NCBI GenBank assembly: GCA_028554645.1
Contig: JAQOOI010000002.1
Location: 62,001-126,000 of the forward strand
Direction: 5' to 3'
DNA from: Omphalotus guepiniiformis
Taxonomy: Eukaryota; Basidiomycota; Agaricomycetes; Agaricales; Omphalotaceae
Length of the DNA: 64,000 nt
Position numbers and translations under genes: made by a program. How positions within the stretch are numbered: the stretch's first letter is position 1; each line of letters opens with the position of its first letter. Below are positions 21,881-32,487 of the stretch, piece after piece. The notes beneath the pieces are model-generated. The model was not told the DNA's origin, made no database searches, and saw only the letters and a program-made list of their open reading frames with translations.

Positions 21881-22441
21881 TCACGCGGAGAGTTTGAAGA
21901 ATTTGACCTAAAGGATGGGTTGGTGCGTCAGCGACAGTGTTCTCAAACTAACATCAAGACCCAGAATCAAACAACGAAAAGACAGAAAACAACCACAAGA
22001 AGGGGACTCCTTACTCACCAACGAGACGTCCTTATCCTTCGCCGAAAGAGTTCCTTTTAGCGTCCCAATACTGCGTTTCGCGAGGTAGGGTTGAATCCTG
22101 ATGGGTCAGCGGAGAAGGTGCGTTAGGATGTATGCAAATAAGGAAAGGAGGCAAGGAGGACATACTGGATCCGATAACGATCGATTGTCTCCAATGGGGC
22201 TGGACGATTGAACCAAATCACTGAATGAAGCAGGGTGAGTGAGGTAGAGGATTGGAGGTGGATGTACCCAAGATGTACCGCCGTAGATGTTGACCTTGAT
22301 ATATTACTTGCGAGATCTACAACAACGTTCGTTAGCGCGACCTCTTCACGAAGAAAAAAAGTGAACAATGAACAAATAGAGGGAAGAAATAGTAGTAAAA
22401 ATTAGGAATGTATCACTCACCTTATTAGCATCATCAGCCAT
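21881..22441 (-). CDS. Candidate small five-exon gene, 71 aa, unknown
   Basis: A run of short exons joins in frame: 22441-22421 (MADDANK), 22341-22308, 22220-22166, 22097-22019 and 21907-21881, total 216 nt with a TGA stop. All introns have GT..AG ends. The predicted product includes IWFNRPAPLETIDRYRIQ and ends DVSLVKFFKLSA. Repeated agreement of phase and splice sites argues for a real gene, but the exons are tiny, alternative acceptors exist for exon 2, and I do not recognise the family. Confidence 0.35.
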
Positions 22442-23124
22442 TAGAAGAAAAATTCTTCTTACATCCGCACCCTGTTTCGGTTAATCATCCTTTGAATTCG
22501 AAATTTATCCACGATCCCTTACTCTCAACGCCTGTCATAAATCCCTACGATCAACTCCTTCGTCACTCGTTGACGTTCGGCCCTCGTAAGTTGCATATAC
22601 CTTGGGAATGCGATACACGCAGGGAAAAGGAGGTTGTGGGTGAGAATTCCTTCGATTTACATCCACAGGTGGTGATAAGTCGACGTCAGCTTTTGGCTAG
22701 CTGGGAGGGGTGAGCAATCATTTCGGAGTCTCGACAGGTAAAGACACGTACTTCAGGACGGCGTATTCCCTGCGCCAATTCTCGTCAACAACGACGACGC
22801 GTACAAGTCATGCATGAGGGTTCCAAGGCCTAGAGGAAACCATACACTTTTGCACGTACAGCAGCACCATAAAGAGAAAATTGCACCATGTTGATTGTAT
22901 GTCAGTTGGAAGAGGAAGAGGATTCTGAGCGCTAAGGTCCTTCGAAGAGAAAGTACAAGATGCAGCCACCAGAGGTTTGCGGTCCGGTCGCCAGAAATGA
23001 TGCAGCGCGCCCACAGTTGCCTCGTGTGTTATTCTCTATATACTGACGTGGGCTTCCTTTTGACCTTGCTTCCCTCCCTCATCTTTGAGCATACTGAAGC
23101 ACTCGCGAATTCAAAATTAAATCT
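22442..23124. other. Intergenic region upstream of the NLR gene
   Basis: I see no gene here. It probably contains the promoter of the NLR-like gene that starts at 23172. Confidence 0.4.
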
Positions 23125-23170
23125 CTACTCGTCAATTTCTACTCGTCAATTTCTACTCGTCAATTTCTAC
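23125..23170 (+). repeat. 14-bp tandem repeat just before the NLR start codon
   Basis: The unit CTACTCGTCAATTT is present about 3.3 times without mismatches and ends one base before the ATG at 23172. It sits in the expected 5' untranslated region. Confidence 0.85.
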
Positions 23171-23171
23171 A

Positions 23172-26100
23172 ATGACCAAATACAATTTGAAAGGTATGTC
23201 TAATCACTTCAGTTAGACTCTCTTACTATACTATATATATTTTGTATACAGTTTCTCATGCGATGGATCTGAGTCTCTCAAAGTATTGCAAGAAAGCTCC
23301 TGATACATCTGTCAAGATCACAATTGGAGACAAATCCTATGAGACTACAGTTGTGAAAAATTCTCAGAATCCGGTCTGGAATGCTGGATTTTCAGCGTGT
23401 GTGCATATCTTTCTATCTTGTATTTATTCTGACAGTTGTTGTATGTGTTGTATACACCATCGATGTATGCAGTGTCTTGGATGATTCATGCTCACCCTCA
23501 GCCTTGCTTAAATTCACAATTGTCAAGCATAAGGTTCTTAAAAGGAGTCTTGGGAAAACCAACAGAACCTTTGAAGATCTTCTCAAGGCATTCACTCAGG
23601 CTGATGAATCTATGTCTCAAGGCAGTGTGTAATCTCTCTATTTGTCCATTCACTTATTTCTGATTTGACCAATCCCAAGCCTGTGATACTAGTGGTGAAA
23701 TCTGCCTTCAGCTTCAAAAGAAGAACTCTCTTGCAGGATCTCTCTTCATCACCTTGAGTAGAGAATCTGATCATGAGGCAGCTGCATATGCAATTGGTGT
23801 AGCCAAGTCTGCTATTAGGAGAATACAAGGAGACAATATGCTTGCTGAATCTACCACACCCCAGATTGTGAATAAAGCTGGGGCAGTGAGTGCTTCAGGT
23901 GGAGATCTGAAGACAAGTATTCAGGCTATCTGTGAGAAGTTGGATAGGTTGCAGAATATTGTGAAAGTGATTGATGAGATTGCATCTGTGAGTACACATG
24001 TGGCTTTGATATGGTTGTATGTATTCAAACTACATATATTTTGTCAGGTAGAACACCATGTTCATTTGGCTTGGAAAGCTGTCTCCTCTGTGTATTGGGT
24101 TGGTGACTATGATTCTTTCCTTGACTTCTTGATTCTGATAATATACAGGTAATCTCTGCTCAGGTGCAGAGAGATAATGATATTGTGGAACTAGTCTCTG
24201 AAATTGAGACATTCTTTGGCTTTGTTGTTACACTCAGCCCAAAGAAGATAAAAGTCTTAGAAGACATCATCAAGACTAGTATAAATCAGACTGTGAAGTG
24301 TATGAATTTCATCAGAGGATACTGTGAATATGAATTTGGAGGTAATATCAAAATAGATTAAGAGACTTTACTGCTACTAATGCTATTAGATACTTTACAG
24401 AAAGAATGTTGCAGCATATATCCACTGGATCTGGTGACAAGATTCAAAAATTCAGGCATGTCTTTGCAAAGCTTCAGCAAGACATTGAATTTGGTGCCAT
24501 TGCTCATGTAGCAGTAACAACTACTCAAATCAATCAGAGAGTAAATGCACAAGGTGAGTATTGCTAAAGTTATATTTATCAGAAATCTCACTATATAATA
24601 TTATAGCTTTAAAGGAGAAGCTGACTCCATTTACAGAGGAAGAACAAGCAAGGCATAACCAATGTCTTGCTGGAACCAGACAAGCAATCTTGCAACACAT
24701 TGAGGAATGGATTGTTTCTCCTAGTGGGCAGAACATTCTGTGGCTGTGTATGCATGCTGGATTTGGCAAAAGTGCACTGGCATGTACCATTGATAATCAT
24801 TTTCAATCTCTAAAGCGCACTGTAGCATACATCTGCTTTGTGCGTGGAAAGAGCCCTGATACAAGGTCATTGATAAAGACACTCATCTATCATTTGGGCA
24901 TGTATTACCCAGAAGTTGGACAGGACATTCTGCAGGCCATGGAGAAAGATCCTCCTCCATTTGGGATGTCTGCTGCTCAATATTTCAAGAATTACTTGGT
25001 GCAGCCATTACAAAAGTCTGCCAAAGATATAGCAGAAAGAGGGCCTGTGCTTATTGTGCTGGATGCGTTGGATGAATTTGTATCACCAAGGGAGCTTGCA
25101 GAGCTTCTGGGTACTGAGTTCCAGTTGTTGCCACCTTTTATCAGATTTATGGTCACTAGCAGGCCAGATATCTCTATTGCAGAATATCTAGAGCACAAAG
25201 ACCATGTCTTCAAACCAAACCTCAATGCATTATCTCAATCAGATGATATTGTATCCTATCTGTCTCATGAATTCAAAAGAATTCAGACTGCATATAAATA
25301 CAGACATCTAAAGCTCAAAAACACTTGGCCAGGAGAGTCTGTGATAAAGAAGTTAGCCAATCAATCTGAAGGCCTATTTATCTGGTGTGCCACTGTGATT
25401 CGATTTATTGAACAGCATTCTCCATTAGACAACCTACAAATAGTGCTGAATGATGTCACAAGAGAAGAGACACATCAGACACTGTATCAATTATATGCAG
25501 TTGCTTTAAAAAGCTCAGGTGGTGAACAGTGGGCAGATCAGAAATTTGTGGAGGAGTTTCAGAAAATTCTATCACTTGTTCTTCTGGCAAGACAGTCATT
25601 CATCCTCGAATCTATGGATGGATTCCTTTCTTTGAATCAGAGTGTGGAAGGTGTGCTGCAACATTTTGGATGTGTCTTGGAGTATGGTGGTGATAAACCA
25701 GTTAGACTACTACACACATCATTTGCAGACTATCTGCTTGATAAAGATGCATGTGGTGAACAGCCATGGTTTATTGACCAGCAAAAGGCTCAAGAGAATC
25801 TCTCTCAAAGATGTCTCAACCTTATGCAAACCGAATTAAAGTTCAATATTGCCAATTTCCCTTCCTCACATATCTCTAATAGAGATATCAGAAATCAGAT
25901 TCAGGCTGTTCCACCACATCTGCTATACTCATGCTTCCATTGGATGTTTCACATTGATAGACTAGTCAAACTACACCAGACATCCTACAAACTTTTCAAA
26001 AAGGACCTGACTGCACTGTTTCATGGAAAGTTTCTATACTGGCTAGAGGTGCTGAGTGTATATGGACAAGTTGCACTAGCCATATCAATATTGCAGGATG

Positions 26101-28409
26101 CAATACACCTACTGAAGGCAAGTTTATTTATAAGAAGGAAAATTTCATACTAATTATAGCAATAGTTACAGAAAGACAATCTACTTGAATTTGCAGAAGA
26201 TGCATTACAGTTTGTGACTGCCTTTGCTTCTCCTATAGCAGATAGCACACCACATATCTATATATCTGCACTACCCTGTGCACCAAGTGGGTCACTTGTA
26301 GGCAAGCATTATCTCCCAGACTATCAGAATATACTACATATGAGCAGAGGAAAGGCATCAAAGTGGTCTGCAGAGATACATATTATTCAGGGCCATAGAG
26401 AGTGTGTGAACGCAGCTATATTCTCTCCTGATGGCCTCAAGATTATCTCTGGGTCTGATGACTACACCATCAGAGTATGGGATGCTAGCACAGGGCAGCA
26501 GCTCATAGAACCACTTCAGGGACATAAGTATCCAGTGACATCAGTTGCATTCTCTCCTGATGGCCTCAAAATTGTCTCTGGGTCATATGACATGACCATC
26601 AGAGTATGGGATGCTAGCATAGGGCAGCAGCTCATGGAACCACTTCAGGGGCATGAGAAATGTGTGACTTCAGTTGCATTCTCTCTTGATGGCCTCAAGA
26701 TTGTCTCTGGGTCTGGTGACAAGACTATCAGAGTGTGGGATGCTAGCACAGGACAGCAACTCATGGAACCACTTCAGGGACATGAGAATGCAGTGGCATC
26801 AGTTGCATTCTTTTCTGATGATCTCAAAATTGTCTCTGGGTCATATGACAAGACCATAAGAGTATGGGATGCTAGCACAGGGCAACAGCTCATGGAACTA
26901 CTTCAGGGCCCAGTGATATCAGTTGCATTCTCTCCTGATGGCCTCAAAATTGTCTCTGGGTCTGGTGACAACACTATCAGAGTATGGGATGCTAGCACAG
27001 GGCAGCAGCTTGTGAATCCACTTCAGGGACATGAGGAATGTGTGACATCAGTTGCATTTTCTCCTGATGGCCTCAAGATTGTCTCTGGGTCGGATGACAA
27101 GAGCATCAGAGTGTGGGATACTAGCACAGGGCAGCAGCTTGTGGAACCACTTCAGGGACATAAGGCTAGGGTGACATCAGTTGCATTCTCTCCTGATGGC
27201 CTCAAGATTGTTTCTGGGTCCAATGATGAAAGCATCAGAGTATGGGATGCTAGCACAGAGTGGCAGCCCATTAAACCACTTCAGGGACATAGGTATCTAG
27301 TGACATCAGTTGCATTCTCTCCTGATAGCCTCAAGATTGTCTCTGGATCTTCTGACAACACCATCAGAGTATGGGATGCTAGCACAGGGCAGCAGCTCAT
27401 GAAATCACTTCAGAAACTTGTGCATTCAGTGATGTCAGTTGCATTTTCTCCTGATGGCCTCAAAATTGTCTCTGGGTCTTCTGACAACACTATCAGAATG
27501 TGGGATGCAAGCACGGGGCAGCAGCTTATGGAACCATTTCAGGGACATGTGGGTATAGTGTTTTCTGTTGCATTTGCTCCTAATAGCCTCAAAATTGTCT
27601 CTGGGTCCAATGACAAGAGCATCAGATTGTGGGATGCTAGCACAGGGCAGCAGCTAATGGACCCACTTCAGGGACATGGGAATTGTGTGAACTCAGTTGC
27701 ATTCTCTCCTGATGGCCTCAAGATTGTCTCTGGATCTTCTGACAACACCATCAGAGTATGGGATGCTAGCACAGGGCAGCAGCTCATAGAACCACTTCAA
27801 GGACATGTGAATTGGGTGATGTCAGTTGCATTTTCTCCTGATGGCCTCAAAATTGTCTCTGGGTCTTCTGACAACACTATCAGAGTATGGGATGCAAGCA
27901 CAGGGCAGCAGCTCATGGAACCATTTCAGGGCCATGTAAACCGGGTAACATCAGTTTCATTCTCTCCTAATGGCCTCAACATTGTGTCTGGGTCTCTTGA
28001 CAAGACCATCAGAATATGGGATGCTAGCACAGGGCATCAGCTTATGGAAACACTCCAGGGACATGAGCAGGAGGTAAACTCAGTTGCATTCTCTCCTGAT
28101 GGTCATAAGATTGTCTCTGGTTCTGATGACAAGACCATCAGAGTGTGGGATGCCAGAAGCAAGAAACTCTCAGAATCATCACAGGATAACTTATCTGCAA
28201 TCAACATTGATGAGATTCAGCTTCCTGATTCCTCTGAATGGATTTCATCTACAGACATCCCTCATTTGTTTTGGCTTCCTCCCTCACTAAGAAAACCAAT
28301 TGTATACCAGAACAGTCACCGACTTCTAGTCATCTGCAACTACCCGGTACATATTTCTCTTGAGAACTTTGTGCATGGAGAAAATTGGACTCAGTGCAAG
28401 ACATCCTAG
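23172..28409 (+). CDS. NLR-like protein: C2 - NACHT - 14 WD40 repeats (about 1592 aa)
   Basis: This is a STAND-type signal-transducing NTPase of the kind linked in fungi to non-self recognition and programmed cell death (HET-E/NWD-like). My exons are 23172-23193, 23252-23396, 23473-23624, 23680-23987, 24048-24098, 24149-24341, 24401-24553, 24607-26117 and 26166-28409 (4779 nt, in frame). Residues 1 to about 130 look like a C2 domain (YNLKVSHAMDLSLSKYCKKA, SQNPVWNAGFS). A helical linker follows. NACHT begins near residue 375 with P-loop MHAGFGKSAL (about 388-397) and Walker B LIVLDALDEF (about 489). The first Gly of the P-loop consensus is Met. WD40 repeats fill about residues 919-1508, followed by a tail of about 80 residues. 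The intron before 26166 appears to be GC-AG. Confidence 0.85.
26388..28155 (+). repeat. Fourteen near-identical WD40 repeats (129-bp unit)
   Basis: Each unit of about 43 codons follows GH....V.SVAFSPDGLKIVSG, then a D..IRVWDASTGQQL core. Several units share long stretches of identical DNA. Unit 5 is shortened (its GH...V start is reduced to GPVISVAF). Unit 9 lacks the GH pair (KLVHSVMSVAF). The number fits two seven-bladed propellers. Confidence 0.88.
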
Positions 28410-28604
28410 TTTGAATAATTTGGTCCTTTTGTCTGTTTCTTAATCTGAACATCATCTCTAGTATGCAATTTGCTTCTTCTGATTCTTAGGTTACATACAA
28501 TCTCTGTGTAGTATCTATATCCAATGAATCTTTTTTGTATTCTGTTGATAGTGCAGTACATGGTGTGTCCTATATATTTGAATCAATTCTAAGCATGAGT
28601 ATGG

Positions 28605-28625
28605 CATCAGGAAATCGGTGCATGG
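28605..28625 (+). repeat. Left terminal inverted repeat of the Plavaka-like element
   Basis: It pairs with 51461-51481; 19 of 21 bases match. Confidence 0.8.
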
Positions 28626-28878
28626 TTAATGCTCGCAACATTAGCGGAAAACTGCCGGAATATCGCATAAGTAGTGCAATTACCTCTGTTACAGTGGATA
28701 CCCGAAATTAGCGGTAATCGCGCGGTCCCCCTCACGACCTGCAGTATATTAACAGTAATTCCTCGTAGAGTACAAAAAGCATAGACGTAACATAGTCGCA
28801 ATTTAATGCATACATTCCAGGTTATTGCAGGCATAAATCTTGTTCTATTTGTGTAGCTAGATACAAAAGTATTGTAAT

Positions 28879-30338
28879 CTATTGTTGGGTACTATCTGCA
28901 TCAGGCTGCGGGATTTCGGGTAATCGCATAGCTCGAGACTGGGTAGAATGAGACAGGTCATCTGCATCATCAGAAAGTGGCTCCGCAAATGCATCCCAGG
29001 GTACACGGCTAATAATTTCTTCGTTGGTGAGACCGTGAGTAGAGGGTGCAAGCGTATGTCTAGAAATCTCAATTAGACAATGTATTAAAACAGGACCGAA
29101 CACGCACGAAGCTTTCAAATAGATGCCATGCATGATTTTGTGATACCTCTTGATGTTTGTGTTCTTCATGTTCTTGAGAAGCACGATGAAACCGTTCCAT
29201 GTAGTGTCAAGCCCAACAGGCGGAAACTTGTCATGTTCTCCTCGAGAATGGTCTTGGAGAGTGGCATGAACCTAGTAGCCATTGCCAGTGAATACATGAC
29301 ACGTCAATTGAGGAGACACAGAGACGCACCACACAGCCAGCCATAGCAACCATTCCCATTGGCACTTCTAACTGATGTGGTTCCTGCTGAAGAGTCGAAG
29401 TAAAAAGTGTTCCGCGTTGAGCTGCAACATATTTTGAATACTTGTTGTCGCCAAAGAACGCCGCGCTAATGTACTTGTGAATTGCATCATGAGTGAACGG
29501 TTGGAGGTAATCGTAGTTCCCAGGCTGGCACGATAGTCTGTCTCAATGAAAGTATTGCGAGAAGGGAGTCAAGGACTGACCGAGGTCATCGTATAGATGT
29601 AATTACCCTCTCTGACCAGTGTACCGGCCTGCAGCCTTGCTTCTTTTGAATTGTCGAGGCCCATGCTTGTAAGAATGATAGCTGAGAAATCCATAAGTTT
29701 TTTCCGCTCAAGAGTGATACGTTGCTTAGCCTAGAACGATGTCAAAAGGAGATAAAAGAATCCAAAAAAATGGGAAACGTACACAGTCAACAAGAGGTCG
29801 GATATATCTGTTCAGGTCCCCCTTCACAAGTCGGTGCATAATGTCGCCTTCTTCGTCGTATCCTAACTCTTCAGCAGCCATGACTAGTGCATCATGAGTC
29901 AGGGTCTTGAAACCTTTGACGGATAAACCACACTGGTCCATGTCAGATCCGGAAACTAACTTCACGGCACCGAGTTTTCTTCCAAGATCTAAAACTGCCC
30001 GAATTTCAGATGTTTGGCCTTTCATAGCAAGCCTAAAAGTCCTTGTTGATTCAGAATGCGCATCAAGGATTATTTCAGTATGTGGTGCCCATTCGATATC
30101 TCCAGCGAAGTCAGAGGTTTGAATGCCGGTCTCAGTGTCTGTTTTACCAGTCACCAGGGTGGACGCTTCGTGCTTCCGTGAAGCAGCTTTTGACGTTGGA
30201 AGGTTGTTATCAGATATCTTAGGACGCTAAGAATATAGGTTGAGATAAAAACTGAATGTTGAATGTAAGGCGCACCTCCGACACAAGCTTTATTGCCTTC
30301 TTGCTTGAACTTGTTTTTGCCCTTGCGATGTGACCCGC
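28879..30338 (-). pseudogene. Companion gene of the Plavaka-like element, 3' part (DUF6532-like)
   Basis: This is the C-terminal half of a multi-exon gene whose 5' half lies at 46862-47854. The LTR retrotransposon separates them. The best exon (29780-30223) reads through GDIEWAPHTEIILDAHSEST, LGRKLGAVKLVSGSD, KTLTHDALVMAAEELGYDEE and LVKGDLNRYIRPLVDC. This resembles DUF6532 proteins that often accompany such transposons in agaricomycetes. That family name is from memory and moderately certain. Further exons run to a stop near 28879 (ending PDADSTQQ). Reading continues in frame across the insertion point if the retroelement and one copy of the CCGC duplication are ignored, so the disruption appears recent. 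Confidence 0.6.
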
Positions 30339-32182
30339 TGTAGTGACTATGAAATGAACGAGAGCGATACTCAAATGAGCACAATCCAACTCAAATCAAA
30401 ATGATGTAGGGTGAGGTGTGACTGGCGTTGTCAGAGATTCCGCACAGTTAGACGCAACAATTGAACTTTGAATCTGCAGGGTTACAGATGTCTTTATCTC
30501 AATCTGGGTGAAAAATGGCAGAGGGTATCTCAAAACACAAGATTCAGACAGAAGGTAAGGGTGGTTTTCAGGGTTCAGGAGGGATTCAGGACAATCAATC
30601 TCGATGTTTAAACTCGATCCAATGGTCAGACAATGCAGGGAACAGTTTCAGATGCAGCACAGACAGTTTCAGCAGGCAGATTCAGCACAGACAGAACAGC
30701 AGTTTCAGCAAAGATTCAGTATCTCTTTCAATTTATCTGCCACAAGGGACTTTACAGAAGTTTTCACAACTGGATATTTCTCGAACTGAACTCTAAAGAG
30801 CCAGGCTATATTTCGTCTAAGAAGGTTTTCCTGCTTTGGCTTGTAGCTTTGGGCAGTACTTGCTTGAGAAAATCTAAATAGATACTCTGTAAACTATATA
30901 TACTAAATCATAAAATCAAACATATATCTCGAAATTAAAAGAGTAATCTGAACAGTAAATGAGTCAAAAGTAAGTAAGTATCAATTGAGCAGAGATTGGA
31001 TTCTTTTTAGGTAGTTTTCTAGGTAATTTTCCAGTTAGATAGTCAAAATGAAGGAACTTTGGGTATAGATTGGTATAAAAACAGAAATATATCGCTTTGT
31101 CCGCGTTCTAGGTGTGTTAGGGCGTACCCAGGGTATCTAAATAAAGGTCCAGATCCTGTAAATAGCAACCAGTATCCTGACAGGTGACATTCTCCTTAGT
31201 GCATTGCAAATCTGGTCCCCTATAAGTTTCTCCAAAATTGGCACATTCTCCTCTACTAGGGCAGCATTAGGAGTTGTGTAGAAGCTCTAGAGCTTATCTA
31301 GACCATGCTTCATCGTTTCTATCAGCCACAGTAAGGTACAGTAACTGTTTATTTCAAGTTTTACCCCTATACATCTCTTTTTGGTCAGATTTGTACTCAG
31401 GTTATATTTCTTGTTTAGGATAGCTCTCAGCTTCTCCTAGGACAGTATTCTATCCCATAGTTTCGTCTAAGACCTCCAATTAGAGCGCCTTTGTCTTTCA
31501 TCAAGTTCAGAGGGTTACTGAATTTCAGAGAGATACTCAGATCCAGAGAGATACTCATTTTCAGTATCTAACTCCTTCCAGCATGAGTATTGAGTATCTA
31601 ACTCATTTGTGCAGATGTAACTTTTGAATCTACTTCCCTTATTACACAGATTGGCATTTCATCTCAGTGACATTATATCCACATAGTACTCAATGTACAA
31701 TATTTCTCTGGTAATACAATCTTCAAGATTGCCCATATTCTCAGCATTCAATCTTATAGTGCCAACTTAGTTAGCAAGACCAGCTGGAACTTTTGATCAG
31801 TCCAAAGGACTTAGATAGTTGTTCAATTGAAGTGAAAATCCATCAACCCCTTGGATTACAGTCAACAACACTTGGTAGAGTCTCTAGTTATTAGAGGGTG
31901 GGTCTGACCAACTCAATCTGGTATGGAACATTGGAATTCCAACACATCTGGAGAGGCATAACTAGTATCTCTTTGTATAACCCATTGGTCACAGTTGCTT
32001 GGTACCAGATTCAGTACTGTAGCAAACACTACACTTAGGTATTGTGAGTACAAGTATGTTGCATGTCTTAACTAGCAGTCTGGGGTGACTCTAGTCCTTT
32101 ATGTTCAGTTTCCAATGCTTGAACATTTCATATTTACTTCAATCTGATAGATTTCAGTACTGAAAGGCTTTTTGACGCAACA
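30339..32182 (-). repeat. 3' LTR of the Gypsy element (1844 bp)
   Basis: It begins TGTAGTGACTATGAAATGAA and ends TTTTTGACGCAACA on the plus strand. It is the same length as the copy at 45014-46857. The only difference I noticed is G at 32061 against T at 46736. Confidence 0.93.
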
Positions 32183-32194
32183 TCTCCCCCAAAG
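32183..32194 (-). other. Polypurine tract next to the 3' LTR
   Basis: On the minus strand CTTTGGGGGAGA directly precedes the LTR, the usual priming site for plus-strand synthesis. Confidence 0.7.
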
Positions 32195-32487
32195 TAAAAT
32201 AAGATCGTCCTCGATCGTACCAGATTGGCCAAAATCGAGTTAGATACAATTATTACTAGCAGATTTGTCATAGAAGCACATTTCGTACTGTTCAATATCA
32301 CAATATCACGTCTCACGGACTGCCTTCAGGCAAAACTTTTCTCGATTGATCGCCAGTCAATATATTTACATCGGCATGTGACGGCAATGTCAGACTTCGG
32401 CGAAACCCGCAATCTACTTCTGTCGAAGTTTCGACTTAAACAGACAGTGATTCTCGTTTTTCTCTTCACATCTCACTTCGTCCCCCG

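Noticed and set aside
26388..28155. Regular repeats resembling an array
   Set aside because: The 129-bp period is coding WD40 sequence in one frame, not a CRISPR or satellite array.
30515..30796. Glutamine/serine-rich ORF in the left LTR, identical to 45190-45471 in the right LTR
   Set aside because: It lies wholly within the LTR, opposite to the element's own direction, and is low in complexity; its duplication is explained by the LTR pair.
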